From positions 1 to 64,000 of the forward strand of contig JBILSZ010000003.1 in assembly GCA_044371755.1 (NCBI GenBank): a DNA stretch of 64,000 nt. Reading direction: 5' to 3'. The stretch is from JAIXWP01 sp044371755. GTDB taxonomy: Bacteria > Bacteroidota > Bacteroidia > Flavobacteriales_D > Sanyastnellaceae. A program made the position numbers and the translations under genes. Under the pieces are notes generated by a model. It searched no databases. It was not told the DNA's origin and was given only the letters and a program-made list of their open reading frames with translations. Positions 1 through 8,522 of this stretch are shown here, one piece after another (position 1 is the first letter of the stretch; every line of letters starts with the position of its first letter).

Positions 1-1094
1 CGGTTGGCCTGGAAAGTCTCAAAGTTGGAGGTAGAACTAACTTCCAACCAACGTTCTTGGGCTGCAGAGTAAACTTCGAAATCGTAGGTCATAGCAGAGG
101 TAAAGCCCATATCTCCTCCGCAAAGGCGTACGATGCGGAACTGGAGTCCAAGTTTTTGTAAAATTCCTTTTACATGGTCCACCATGGTCTCAAGTATTTC
201 ATAACTCTTTGATGGATGGGCCAGTTGTACGATTTCTACTTTATCAAATTGATGTAAGCGATTGAGACCGCGCACGTCCTTGCCATAGCTTCCTGCTTCT
301 CTGCGGAAACATGGGGTATAGCCAGTCATTAAGATAGGTAGCTCGTCTTCTTTGAGAATGACGTCTCTAAAAAGATTCGTCAAAGGCACCTCTGCCGTTG
401 GAATCAAATAAAGATCGTCTTCTTTCACATAATACATCTGTCCTTCCTTGTCTGGAAGCTGGCCGGTGCCATAACCGCTGGCCTCATTTACCATGTGGGG
501 TGGTTGGTATTCAGTGTAACCAGCATTGCGTGCCTCGTCCAAAAAGAAATTGATCAATGCACGTTGCAGTCTTGCGCCTGCGCCGATGTACACAGGGAAT
601 CCTGCTCCGGTTATTTTAACACCAAGTTCAAAGTCAATCAGTTTGTGCTCTGCTGCAAGTTCCCAGTGAGGTTTTTTAGATGCAGACAAATCGGGAGTAT
701 TACCCCAACTGAAAACCTCTACGTTTTCTTCTGCGGATTTTCCGTGTACCACCTGCTCGTAAGGCACGTTGGGAATTTGATAGAGGACTTGCTTTTGCGC
801 CTCTTCTAACTCTGCTAATTGTATTTCGAGGGCTTTAGATTTTTCTTTTATCTCGGCTGTTTGAGCTTTGAGACCATCGGCCTCATCTTTTTTACCAGCT
901 TTGAAAAGGTCTCCTATTTCTTTGGCGATGCGATTGGCTTCTGCAAGGAGGCCGTCTAACTCGTTTTGAGTCTTTCTTCTATTTTCATCCAAAAGAAGTA
1001 CCTCTTCCACTTGGGCAGTGAAGTCCTTGTTCCTTTTAGCAAGTCCTGCAAGGACTTTCTCTTTGTTTTCGCGAATAAAAGCAGTCTGGAGCAT
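1..1094 (-). CDS. serS: Seryl-tRNA synthetase, partial (C-terminus outside window)
   Basis: Charges tRNA-Ser with serine in the cytoplasm (class II synthetase). My translation from the ATG at 1092-1094 starts MLQTAFIRENKEKVLAGLAKR. It then runs through a long charged helical arm (about residues 25-105, the tRNA-binding coiled coil) into the catalytic core. Core landmarks are GTGQLPDKEGQMYY, the TAEVPLTN stretch and motif 2 around CFRREAGSYGKDVRGL. About 364 residues are present, so only the last 50-60 residues with motif 3 are missing beyond base 1. It lies downstream of rpmA in the same direction, but a hairpin with a T-run separates them, so it is probably transcribed mostly on its own. Very sure of identity. 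Confidence 0.97.
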   Translation of the reverse strand, partial: MLQTAFIRENKEKVLAGLAKRNKDFTAQVEEVLLLDENRRKTQNELDGLLAEANRIAKEIGDLFKAGKKDEADGLKAQTAEIKEKSKALEIQLAELEEAQKQVLYQIPNVPYEQVVHGKSAEENVEVFSWGNTPDLSASKKPHWELAAEHKLIDFELGVKITGAGFPVYIGAGARLQRALINFFLDEARNAGYTEYQPPHMVNEASGYGTGQLPDKEGQMYYVKEDDLYLIPTAEVPLTNLFRDVILKEDELPILMTGYTPCFRREAGSYGKDVRGLNRLHQFDKVEIVQLAHPSKSYEILETMVDHVKGILQKLGLQFRIVRLCGGDMGFTSAMTYDFEVYSAAQERWLEVSSTSNFETFQAN

Positions 1095-1121
1095 AGTGCT
1101 AGTTTCTTTTTTTTATAAAAA

Positions 1122-1160
1122 AAAACTCCCGAACCACGTAAGGCGTGGGCCGGGAGTTTT
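1122..1160 (-). terminator. Rho-independent terminator after rpmA
   Basis: The outer stem pairs 1122-1131 with 1151-1160 (AAAACTCCCG/CGGGAGTTTT). The inner stem pairs CCACG with CGTGG. On the minus strand it is followed by a run of T, so it should end the rplU-rpmA transcript just before serS. Confidence 0.85.
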
Positions 1161-1187
1161 AAGTATCGATTGAGCCGGTACCCCCGG

Positions 1188-1448
1188 TTATGCCTGTGCA
1201 GGAATAACCGTTACGAACGACTTGTTATCTTTCTTTTTACGGAATTCAACAGTACCATCAACGAGTGCGAAAAGCGTATGGTCTTTACCCATACCTACGT
1301 TTACGCCTGCATTGTGACGTGTGCCACGCTGACGAACGATAATATTACCAGCTCCGCAAATTTGACCACCGTAGATTTTCACTCCGAGGCGCTTGCTTTC
1401 TGATTCGCGACCGTTTTTTACTTTACCTTCACCTTTCTTGTGTGCCAT
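1188..1448 (-). CDS. rpmA: 50S ribosomal protein L27
   Basis: Bacterial-specific large-subunit protein whose N-terminus reaches toward the peptidyl-transferase centre. The 86-residue protein starts MAHKKGEGKVKNGRESESKRL and carries the L27 signature around residues 31-45 (GAGNIIVRQRGTRHNAG). The start is already mature-like (AHKKG), without the cleaved N-terminal extension known from some Firmicutes. It follows rplU on the same strand, the usual bacterial L21-L27 pair, and is closed by the terminator at 1122-1160. Length and sequence are typical. Confidence 0.98.
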   Translation of the reverse strand: MAHKKGEGKVKNGRESESKRLGVKIYGGQICGAGNIIVRQRGTRHNAGVNVGMGKDHTLFALVDGTVEFRKKKDNKSFVTVIPAQA

Positions 1449-1475
1449 TTCTTTTAGGTATTATTAGGTGTTCAA

Positions 1476-1784
1476 TTAACCGATTTTCTCGATTTTGATT
1501 TCTGTTAAATAAGCACGGAAACCATTTTTCTTCTGGTAACCTTTTCTGCGTTTCTTTTTGAAGACTAATACTTTGTCTCCTTTGAGGTGTTTCACTACGC
1601 TGGCGGTCACCTTTTTACCTTCTATAGCTGGGGCGCCTACAGTCACCTTTCCACCGTCTTCGATCAAGAGGACACGATCAAAATCAACTTTTGATCCCTC
1701 TTCATTTTGCAGACGGTTTACAAAGATCTGCTGGTCTTTCTGTACTTTGTACTGATGCCCTGCTATCTCTACAATTGCGTACAT
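1476..1784 (-). CDS. rplU: 50S ribosomal protein L21
   Basis: Large-subunit protein that binds 23S rRNA. The 102-residue protein starts MYAIVEIAGHQYKVQKDQQIF and has the conserved basic C-terminal half with KKRRKGYQKKNGFRA and the ending LTEIKIEKIG. It is the first gene of the rplU-rpmA pair. The leader of about 40 nt from the promoter box at 1827-1834 contains an A-run/T-run self-complementary stretch directly upstream of the gene. I do not assign that stretch a regulatory role. Confidence 0.98.
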   Translation of the reverse strand: MYAIVEIAGHQYKVQKDQQIFVNRLQNEEGSKVDFDRVLLIEDGGKVTVGAPAIEGKKVTASVVKHLKGDKVLVFKKKRRKGYQKKNGFRAYLTEIKIEKIG

Positions 1785-1826
1785 GTTGTTTGAGATTTAT
1801 GGGTTAAAAAAACTTTTTTAGGGCTG

Positions 1827-1834
1827 CAAAGATA
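1827..1834 (-). promoter_or_regulatory. Predicted -7 box TATCTTTG for rplU-rpmA
   Basis: On the minus strand, TATCTTTG matches the Bacteroidota -7 consensus TAnnTTTG exactly, 42 nt before the rplU ATG. The -33 region is not clear: TTTCG is seen where TTTG is expected. Confidence 0.6.
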
Positions 1835-1868
1835 CTACTTTCTAACGAAACTCCAAATTTATCAGCAT

Positions 1869-2786
1869 TCATGCTGTTGATTTCTTTTTGTAGCTCACCA
1901 GCCAAACTCCCGAAAGGATGATTAAACCGCACATAAGGTGCAGTATTCCAAGCACTTCGCCGTCACCAAGTCCCCATGCCACGGCTACCAGAGGCATGAG
2001 ATAGGTGACAGAGGACGCAAAAAGTGCGGACGTCTCTTTGGTCAGCCAAAAATAGAGCATATTGGCCATTGCAGTACCCAACAGCGCCAAAGTGCCAACA
2101 TACATTAGTCCTTTGACTCCGTGCTGATTTTGAGAAATGACTTCTGGAACACCAGAGTAAATAGCATAGATACCACATGGAATCCCGGCGATTAACAGTG
2201 AAATGGCAGTAATATGAAGCGATTTGACTTCTTTTAGTTTGCTCTGAACCACATTCACACTCAAACCGTAACTGAATGTGGCAATGGCAATGAGCAGACC
2301 ATAAGACCATTGAGAGCTTGCACCGAAACCTTTCAAAGAAATCAACGCTGCTGCGCCTCCAAGGCCGATGAGGACACCCACCGCTTGTCGTGGCTCGGTG
2401 ACCCTTTTAAACAATACAACGCCGACTAACAAGGTAAAGAGCGGAGTAAGCGAATTTAGAATTCCTGCCACACTGCTATCCAAATATTGTTGTGATGCAG
2501 TAAAGAGAAATGCCGGGATACCACTACCAATGAGACCTACCAGCGCAATCCACTTCAGGTTGGAAATCTTCATCCGACGCAGTCCTTGGATGGAAAAAGG
2601 AAGTAGAGCAAGGGCAGCGATGCTCAAACGAAGAGCCGCCACTTGGTCCGAACGAAAAGCACTATGGACGCCGTCTGGTTTCATGGCATGTTTCATTAGA
2701 TAAAAAGAACTGCCCCAGGTAATAGAGAGAAGTAAAAGTGCCAGAAGATGTTTAGGACGTATGATAAAGCGGAATATTTTTGACAA
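1869..2786 (-). CDS. EamA/DMT-family inner-membrane transporter
   Basis: Drug/metabolite transporter superfamily permease; the substrate cannot be read from the sequence. The protein of about 305 residues has roughly ten hydrophobic segments arranged as two EamA repeats. The first repeat holds the ITWGSSFYLMK motif near residue 25 and the inter-helix PLFTLLVGV motif around 138. The second repeat ends YLMPLVAVAWGLGDGE. The start is uncertain: the first in-frame candidate is TTG at 2784-2786, the next Met (residue 32) would remove most of the first membrane helix, and a TAnnTTTG box overlaps the TTG. It is divergent from the lipoprotein gene at 2853. Confidence 0.85.
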   Translation of the reverse strand: MSKIFRFIIRPKHLLALLLLSITWGSSFYLMKHAMKPDGVHSAFRSDQVAALRLSIAALALLPFSIQGLRRMKISNLKWIALVGLIGSGIPAFLFTASQQYLDSSVAGILNSLTPLFTLLVGVVLFKRVTEPRQAVGVLIGLGGAAALISLKGFGASSQWSYGLLIAIATFSYGLSVNVVQSKLKEVKSLHITAISLLIAGIPCGIYAIYSGVPEVISQNQHGVKGLMYVGTLALLGTAMANMLYFWLTKETSALFASSVTYLMPLVAVAWGLGDGEVLGILHLMCGLIILSGVWLVSYKKKSTA

Positions 2787-2791
2787 AATTA
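2784..2791 (-). promoter_or_regulatory. TAATTTTG box overlapping the putative TTG start of the DMT gene
   Basis: Read on the minus strand, TAATTTTG is a perfect TAnnTTTG match, and its last three bases are the TTG start candidate. Either the box is fortuitous or the real start is downstream. Confidence 0.35.
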
Positions 2792-2825
2792 ACGGTTGTT
2801 GCGAATAATTTTTGAGTGAACCCTA

Positions 2826-2833
2826 TACATTTG
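2826..2833 (+). promoter_or_regulatory. Predicted -7 box TACATTTG for the HMA lipoprotein gene
   Basis: Perfect TAnnTTTG match, 19 nt before the ATG at 2853. The leader contains AAAGG as a weak ribosome-binding site. Confidence 0.55.
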
Positions 2834-2852
2834 TCATTCAAAATCAAAGGCC

Positions 2853-3344
2853 ATGAAAGCACTTACATCGTTATTCGCAGTAGCATTGACTTTTTTGTTC
2901 ATGGGCTGTTCGGGTCCTGCAGCAGAGCAATCGGCAGTGGATGTGCCGGTAGTGCGCAAGTCTATGGAGAGTGAGGTCAATAAATCAGTGGCCAATCTTG
3001 CAATTGATGGAATGACATGTTCTGCGGGTTGTGGTGGAAAGATTCAACAAGAGTTGCGTGCCTTGGAAGGAGTGAAGCTCACCGAACTAGATTTTGCTGA
3101 AGGTCGCGCACAAAATGTGGTGAGCGTAGAGTTTGATCCAGCAAAAATATCTGAGAAAGACATGATTCAGTGTGTGTCTAAAATTGCCGATGGCATGTAT
3201 CAGGTTAAAGGTGTGGAACTGGTGAACTATAAAGGCATTCAAACGTCGCGCACATCTGGCGACGCAGGTGTTCGCTTTAATGACTTTGGAAAGTTATTTC
3301 AGCTCCTCAATCTTCTTGAGACACTGACAGCCTTTTTGCGTTAA
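2853..3344 (+). CDS. Lipoprotein with heavy-metal-associated (HMA-like) domain
   Basis: Probably a periplasm- or outer-membrane-facing metal-binding lipoprotein. The signal peptide ends in a lipobox with acceptor Cys19 (FLFMGC). Residues about 47-115 resemble an HMA/Atx1 fold: the metal loop GMTCSAGCGG (Cys56 and Cys60) is followed by a helix (KIQQELRALEGV) and strands ending SVEFDPAKIS. The loop is CxxxC, not the classical CxxC. The tail after residue 125 is low-complexity and not recognised. It sits just upstream of heme A synthase, so a link to copper handling for the oxidase is conceivable but only inferred. Fold assignment is fairly sure; the metal is unknown. Confidence 0.8.
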   Translation: MKALTSLFAVALTFLFMGCSGPAAEQSAVDVPVVRKSMESEVNKSVANLAIDGMTCSAGCGGKIQQELRALEGVKLTELDFAEGRAQNVVSVEFDPAKISEKDMIQCVSKIADGMYQVKGVELVNYKGIQTSRTSGDAGVRFNDFGKLFQLLNLLETLTAFLR

Positions 3345-3408
3345 TCTTTCCGTTAATCTTTGATGAAAATCATTCGATAATCTTCGAACATTCAAAGGCG
3401 TTCGGGGT

Positions 3409-3416
3409 TACTTTTG
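3409..3416 (+). promoter_or_regulatory. Predicted -7 box TACTTTTG for ctaA, start-proximal
   Basis: Exact TAnnTTTG match ending 6 nt before the ATG at 3423, so the mRNA would have almost no leader. Confidence 0.55.
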
Positions 3417-3422
3417 TCAGGT

Positions 3423-4460
3423 ATGGAAAAGTCGAAAAGTATATTCCTGACAGCGCGAATCGCGTTAATTCTAATTTTTCTTGTAATCCTTGCTGGAAGC
3501 GTCGTTCGCATGAGCGGCAGCGGCATGGGGTGTCCTGATTGGCCAAAATGTTTTGGACATTATATACCACCCACCCATGTTGAAGAATTGACCTATACAG
3601 AAGGAAAATTTTTTAAAAAAGGAATGATGGTTCTTCTTGAAAATCGCTTTTGGGTGGCGAAAGAGGATATATCTGCTTCTGGTAATTTCCAAAGTGAAAA
3701 ATGGGAAATGTATGATGTGCATGACTATTCCATCTACAACCCTGTTCATACGTGGATTGAATATATCAATCGCCTTATTGGAGCACTGTCGGGAATTCCA
3801 ACGCTCATTCTTTTTGTTTTATCTTTTATCGGCCTTCTGCGTCGTCGTGATTTAATCACATTCATATTGAGCGCACTCACACTATTTATGTTAGGCTTTG
3901 AGGCGTGGCTTGGTAAAACCGTTGTGGATAGTGGCTTGCACGAAGGTCAGATTACTTTACACATGTTTGGTTCGGTAGTAATCGTGGCATTATTGCTCAT
4001 GATAATTTATCGTCACCGACAAAACAAAGTAGAAGTAAGCAATTATTCTAATTACTGGAAAGTAATGAGTGCAGTGGTAATGGTGATTGCCTTTAGTCAA
4101 GTATTACTGGGCACACAGGTGCGTGAGGCTGTGGATGTCATATCAGAAGTAAATAAAGACAGAAGCACTTGGATAGACGCGTTACCAGGCATATTCAAAG
4201 TACACAGAAGTTTTTCTATCCTCGTTGCCGTGCTCGTTGGCTGGATGTTTTTTAGAAGCAGATCGTTGGTCAAAATACCTTTTGCACTCAAGGGTATTTT
4301 TGCAATTACTGTCGCAGAGATTGTGTTGGGGATAATATTGGCTTACGGCGCGCTTCCTGCGCCCGCTCAACCTCTTCATTTGGTGCTTGCCATTCTTTGG
4401 TTTGCTTGTGCATGGTATTTTATGCAGCAAGTTTGGAGCAAGGTGAAATTTATTTCTTGA
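3423..4460 (+). CDS. ctaA: Heme A synthase (COX15/CtaA)
   Basis: Integral membrane enzyme that oxidises the C8 methyl of heme O to give heme A for aa3-type cytochrome oxidases. The 345-residue protein has about eight membrane helices. After helix 1 comes the conserved SGSGMGCPDWPKCFG loop with the Cys pair at 37 and 43, then HTWIEYINRLIGALSG with the His of a heme site. Later helices contain ITLHMFGSVV and KVHRSFSILVA, and a C-terminal PLHLVLA supplies another His. I chose the ATG at 3423; an in-frame TTG nine bases upstream lies inside the promoter box. The 3' end overlaps the convergent PorV/PorQ gene by 11 bp. ctaB lies 46 kb away in this window. Confidence 0.95.
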   Translation: MEKSKSIFLTARIALILIFLVILAGSVVRMSGSGMGCPDWPKCFGHYIPPTHVEELTYTEGKFFKKGMMVLLENRFWVAKEDISASGNFQSEKWEMYDVHDYSIYNPVHTWIEYINRLIGALSGIPTLILFVLSFIGLLRRRDLITFILSALTLFMLGFEAWLGKTVVDSGLHEGQITLHMFGSVVIVALLLMIIYRHRQNKVEVSNYSNYWKVMSAVVMVIAFSQVLLGTQVREAVDVISEVNKDRSTWIDALPGIFKVHRSFSILVAVLVGWMFFRSRSLVKIPFALKGIFAITVAEIVLGIILAYGALPAPAQPLHLVLAILWFACAWYFMQQVWSKVKFIS

Positions 4461-5580
4461 TAAACTCGTAGCGCAAAGAAAAGATGTTGCTGTAGAGTAC
4501 ATCGGAAACATTGCCAATATCGGATAGTGCGTAATCAATAAAGAATTGACGAATGCGCAATCCCACGCCTATGTTGGGTTGAATCACAATGCTTTCAGAA
4601 TTATCAAAATTGGTGACGCGCTGAATATTTCCCATTCCCCCGCGCAGAAACACCGTATTCATATATCCTACTTCAAATCCAAGCGAAGGGTCGATGCTGA
4701 ATGGCTGGCTTGAAATGAGGGTGTTGCGTCGACCATCTGTGGTGGCAGTTGCGTTTATCTCCGTAAGCAAACTGACTTTGTCGAATTGAAAGGACTTACC
4801 AGCACCAAGAATGAATCGGGGAAGTGTGAGTTCTAATCCATTTTCTGGCAAGTCATTATTTGTTTGTTCGAATACTTCTTTTGTGCGATCATCCAACGAA
4901 AAGGTCCACGCGTTGAAAGTGCCTGTAACGTCTCTTACTGAAGCACCAAGGTGCCAACCCTTTTTATGATACTGCATACCCACGTCTAGTCCAAATCCCC
5001 AAGCGCTGGCAAAGTCTCCAATTTGACGATAAATAACTTTGGCACTCGCTCCCCATTGAAAACCTTCTTGTTCGCCCGCGGCCGTGAAATTATTGGTGCG
5101 GTTGAGGAAGGGCAAACCTCTATGGGCGTAGGAAAAAATAAAGGCATAGTCAGCGGCACTGAAGGTAGTGATGCGATTGTAATCAATATTGCCACCAGCA
5201 TCGATGAGATCGGTGGTGTTTGGAATGTCGTCTACACCAAATCGAATGAATGAAATCGAAGCGGCCGATACAGAGTCGAGTTGTTTTCCGATGGCGGCGT
5301 AGTCATATTTGGCGATACCTGCAAAATATTCTGAGTGCATCGCTGCCGCTTGAATATCGCCTTTCATCTGAAGAAGGCCTGCTGGATTCCAATATCCAGA
5401 GGTGACATCGCTTACGGAAGCTACTTGTGCGAGCGACATGCCCAATGCGCGCGCGCCAACACCAATGGTCAAAAACTCATTGGAGTATTTTGGGGTAGCA
5501 TCACTCTCTGCAACGTTTTGAGCGACAGCAGAAGAAGACAGAAATAATATACAAATACAGGTAAAGAGGCGAATATTCAT
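4450..5580 (-). CDS. PorV/PorQ-family outer-membrane beta-barrel protein
   Basis: The 376-residue exported protein has a signal peptide (cut after SSSAVAQ, about residue 20). The PorV/PorQ/UPF0164 pattern is visible: FLTIGVGARALGMSLAQVASVSDVTSGYWNPAGL near residues 36-69, alternating beta-strand segments, and a C-terminal strand ending FSLRYEFIKK. Family members are FadL-like barrels; PorV itself shuttles T9SS cargo to the attachment complex, while other members have unknown roles. It is last in the hemA-hemC-hemD direction, 24 bp after hemD, so it may be cotranscribed. The functional role is not determined by context. Confidence 0.85.
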   Translation of the reverse strand: MNIRLFTCICILFLSSSAVAQNVAESDATPKYSNEFLTIGVGARALGMSLAQVASVSDVTSGYWNPAGLLQMKGDIQAAAMHSEYFAGIAKYDYAAIGKQLDSVSAASISFIRFGVDDIPNTTDLIDAGGNIDYNRITTFSAADYAFIFSYAHRGLPFLNRTNNFTAAGEQEGFQWGASAKVIYRQIGDFASAWGFGLDVGMQYHKKGWHLGASVRDVTGTFNAWTFSLDDRTKEVFEQTNNDLPENGLELTLPRFILGAGKSFQFDKVSLLTEINATATTDGRRNTLISSQPFSIDPSLGFEVGYMNTVFLRGGMGNIQRVTNFDNSESIVIQPNIGVGLRIRQFFIDYALSDIGNVSDVLYSNIFSLRYEFIKK

Positions 5581-5604
5581 CGGGATAAAAATAGGAAGGC
5601 GGCC

Positions 5605-6270
5605 TTATAAACTACCAATCTCCTCAATTATTGTGGTGAAAATATCTTCGTCGCTTACATTATCAAGTACACGGGCGACGTTAAAACCAAGGGTTTCAAG
5701 CGATTTGGCTGTGCTAGGTCCGAAGGCGACGATTTTTTGTGAGGGAAGAATGACATTTAGTTTTAAGAAGCCCTCGACATTTGAAGGGCTGGAGAAAACG
5801 AGTACATCAGCCATCGGCACGCCAACAGGATTAATGCGAGTGGTGTATGCGTTGATTATTTGAACTTGAGAAGCGGGAATAAACTTGGTAAAAGAGAGAA
5901 GTGACTTATCGGACGTGGGAAAGCACACAGAATCATTGCCGACGGCTTCGGCAAAGGCTTTTGCTTGTTGTTCGATTTTTGTGGAGGACGCTTCGAAAAG
6001 AACGGTGTACTTGGGACCCAACTCATGGGAGGTGCGGGTGCCGGCCGTGGCCAATTTGTATTTTTTCAAATCAACACCGGCTTGTATGCACGCGCGAATG
6101 GCATTTTTTGAAGAAAAAAAAATCCAATCGGTTTTGATATCATCTGCCGAAAACGAGATGTGTTCTGTTTTAATAAATGATATTTCAAAAAGATCATGAC
6201 CTAAGGCCGCAAGACGTTCTTTGATTGTAGAGGCTGACGAGGGTCCTCGTGATAGTAGGACTTTGGCCAT
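5605..6270 (-). CDS. hemD: Uroporphyrinogen-III synthase
   Basis: Cyclises hydroxymethylbilane with inversion of ring D to uroporphyrinogen III. The 221-residue protein belongs to the poorly conserved HemD family. Recognisable parts are DWIFFSSKNAIRA (about 48-60), the TAGTRTSHEL loop, ADVLVFSSPSNVEGFL (about 154-169) and IVAFGPSTAKSLETLGF (about 180-196). The two-lobed arrangement with paired Ser-rich loops is as expected. It starts 2 bp after the hemC stop, which strengthens the assignment. A short family member, slightly under the usual 240-260 residues. Confidence 0.92.
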   Translation of the reverse strand: MAKVLLSRGPSSASTIKERLAALGHDLFEISFIKTEHISFSADDIKTDWIFFSSKNAIRACIQAGVDLKKYKLATAGTRTSHELGPKYTVLFEASSTKIEQQAKAFAEAVGNDSVCFPTSDKSLLSFTKFIPASQVQIINAYTTRINPVGVPMADVLVFSSPSNVEGFLKLNVILPSQKIVAFGPSTAKSLETLGFNVARVLDNVSDEDIFTTIIEEIGSL

Positions 6271-6272
6271 GA

Positions 6273-7166
6273 TTAATTCATCAATGAATCAACAATCTGG
6301 TCAGGGAGGCGATCGAAGTGATCAGACTTGAATGTGATATACCGAACGGGGCTGTTCCATTGTTTGGCGTAGCTCACTCGCACGGTGAATTCATGGTTTT
6401 TTTCTTCTGCGTATACTCCCAGTGGAAGATGACAGCCACCCTTCATTTTGTTGAGCACGGTACGTTCAATGTGTACCACGCGTTGCACATCAGTGTGGTG
6501 AAGATGTGAGAGAAGTTCGATGACTTTTTTGTCGTTAGAGCGGCATTGCAAAGCAAGAACACCCTGAGCCGGGGCGGGCACAAAATCAGTTGTTGGCAGT
6601 TCGATAGCGACTAGATCTGATAGATCCAAGCCGAGGCGATCTACACCAGCTTTTGCAAGTAGGATAGCATCAAATTCGCCTTGTCGCAGCTTATTCACTC
6701 TCGTTGGTACATTGCCTCGAATATCTTTTAATGTGATATCAGGTCGGTGATGCAGTACTTGAGATTTTCTGCGAGAACTGGAAGTGCCAATTACTGCGTT
6801 TTCTTTGAATGAGAATTTCTTTGTATTGTCAACAGCATTTGGATGAATCAATAATAACTCAGAAGCCGCTGCACGCGCGCTTACTGCTGCAATAGTCAAA
6901 CCGAATGGTTGTTCGGTTTCTAAATCTTTGTGAGAATGTACTGCGATGTCGACTTCATTTTCAAGTAGCGCAGCTTCAATTTCTTTTGTGAAAAAGCCTT
7001 TTCCTTCTAATTTGTCGAGACTCAAGTGTTGGATTTGATCACCTTGTGTTTTGATAATGACTAATTCTACTTTTGTTCCTTGCTTTTCGAGTTCACTCTT
7101 CACAAAGTTGGCTTGCCATAATGCGAGATCGCTACCACGTGTGCCTATTTTGACGGTTTGTGACAT
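6273..7166 (-). CDS. hemC: Porphobilinogen deaminase (hydroxymethylbilane synthase)
   Basis: Polymerises four porphobilinogens to hydroxymethylbilane on a dipyrromethane cofactor. The 297-residue protein has the N-terminal motif KIGTRGSDLALWQA, a basic substrate-binding region IGTSSSRRKSQ (about 127-137), DIRGNVPTRV, and the cofactor-carrying cysteine in KMKGGCHLPLGV (about 241-252). It is 4 bp downstream of hemA and 2 bp upstream of hemD, so the three form a tight operon. Confidence 0.97.
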   Translation of the reverse strand: MSQTVKIGTRGSDLALWQANFVKSELEKQGTKVELVIIKTQGDQIQHLSLDKLEGKGFFTKEIEAALLENEVDIAVHSHKDLETEQPFGLTIAAVSARAAASELLLIHPNAVDNTKKFSFKENAVIGTSSSRRKSQVLHHRPDITLKDIRGNVPTRVNKLRQGEFDAILLAKAGVDRLGLDLSDLVAIELPTTDFVPAPAQGVLALQCRSNDKKVIELLSHLHHTDVQRVVHIERTVLNKMKGGCHLPLGVYAEEKNHEFTVRVSYAKQWNSPVRYITFKSDHFDRLPDQIVDSLMN

Positions 7167-7170
7167 GGTA

Positions 7171-8406
7171 TTAATTCTTTTTTACTTCGTCAAGGAGTAC
7201 TTCACGAGCCATCTTCATGGGCACAGAGATATATTTTTTCTCCATGTATAAAAGAATTTTTTCCAAAATTTCTTTTGACGAATCATCTAACTTTTCTAAA
7301 TCCTTGGCGAAAACGTTACCAAGTGCGCTCGATTTTATTTCACGAATCATATCAGGAATACTACGCATCGCTTGTTCTACGCGACGCTCGTTGAATGCTC
7401 GTTCGCATTCTTTAATGCCCGAATGAATGATCGGTGCGCATTCGCTAATAGCTTGTTCTCGGTATTGAATATTTTCAGAAGCTATTTTTTGAATCGTCAC
7501 CATGTCTACATATTGCACAGATTCTAATGTAGCCACTTCGTGCGCTATATCTTGGGGTATGGCAAGGTCAATGATGAGTTGACTACCTTCTTTTTCACCA
7601 GATATTTTATTGAAAAGCTCTTTCGACACAATCACGTCTTCGGCGCCGGTGCATGTTACCAATGCATCAAAGCCTTGATCATATGCCTCCAATTCATTCA
7701 ATGATATGCCGATACCAGAAGTAGCGTTAGCAAGAGCTTCTGCATTGGCTTTGGTTCTATTGGCAATGACTACGTTGTGGTATTCGTTTTCGAAAAGGAA
7801 TTTTGAGAAGTTCCTAATAATTTGACCTGCGCCGATTAGCAGTACGCGGTCTGTTGTTTTGATTCCAGCCTCGACAAATTTCTTCCACGCGAGAGAAACA
7901 ACAGAAACAGGTTTTTTTGAAAGATCTGTATAAGTAAAAACTTCCTTTGCTGTTTTCACACATTGGTTGATGACCATGCGCAGTTGATCGCCTGTAAGCT
8001 GCTGTGCTGCGCACTCTTCGTATGATTTGCGAAGTTGCGTAATGATTTCTCTTTCTCCGATTACAAGTGACTCGAGGCTTGAAGCAACGCGCAATAAATG
8101 CTCTATCGATTCTACTCCATTATAGCGTTCAGCTTTATGTGATACGCTTTTAATGAGAGCACTTTCGAGAGAAGGAAACATTGACTCTAAAATGAGTGCA
8201 GTTTGGCCTGGGCAGATATAATGTTCTTTAGAAAATATGATTTCGACGCGGTTGCATGTGCTGAGGTACATCAACTCTGGCATTGCCATTTCGTCTTTCA
8301 CTCGCTGTAAAATTTCGAATCGATTATCTTGGGCAATATGAAAATGGCCTATTTCTTCGAGGCTGAAATTTTTATGTGTTATAGCTATGACGCGTAATTC
8401 GTTCAC
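7171..8406 (-). CDS. hemA: Glutamyl-tRNA reductase
   Basis: First committed step of C5-pathway tetrapyrrole synthesis, reducing Glu-tRNA to glutamate-1-semialdehyde with NADPH. The 411-residue protein starts at GTG 8406. It has the catalytic segment YLSTCNRVEIIF (Cys near residue 51), the SLVIGEREIITQLRKSYE stretch, the NADPH loop LLIGAGQIIRNFS and a C-terminal helical dimerisation region. hemL is not next to it. The 116 bp upstream of the start show no clear promoter box, so transcription may come from there or read through from folA. Confidence 0.96.
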   Translation of the reverse strand: MNELRVIAITHKNFSLEEIGHFHIAQDNRFEILQRVKDEMAMPELMYLSTCNRVEIIFSKEHYICPGQTALILESMFPSLESALIKSVSHKAERYNGVESIEHLLRVASSLESLVIGEREIITQLRKSYEECAAQQLTGDQLRMVINQCVKTAKEVFTYTDLSKKPVSVVSLAWKKFVEAGIKTTDRVLLIGAGQIIRNFSKFLFENEYHNVVIANRTKANAEALANATSGIGISLNELEAYDQGFDALVTCTGAEDVIVSKELFNKISGEKEGSQLIIDLAIPQDIAHEVATLESVQYVDMVTIQKIASENIQYREQAISECAPIIHSGIKECERAFNERRVEQAMRSIPDMIREIKSSALGNVFAKDLEKLDDSSKEILEKILLYMEKKYISVPMKMAREVLLDEVKKN

Positions 8407-8522
8407 TTTTCGTTATCGTTCTGTTGTTGCATACAAAATTCAGATTGGATGCCCCCTTTTATGTCATACGATTGTCACCGAAACCTTATTTAGAACTTAT
8501 CTAATTAAGTACCTGATAATTG

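Noticed and set aside
495..809. Plus-strand open frame opposite serS
   Set aside because: Shadow of the seryl-tRNA synthetase coding strand.
1170..1403. Plus-strand open frame opposite rpmA
   Set aside because: Entirely antisense to ribosomal protein L27, with no homology-like features.
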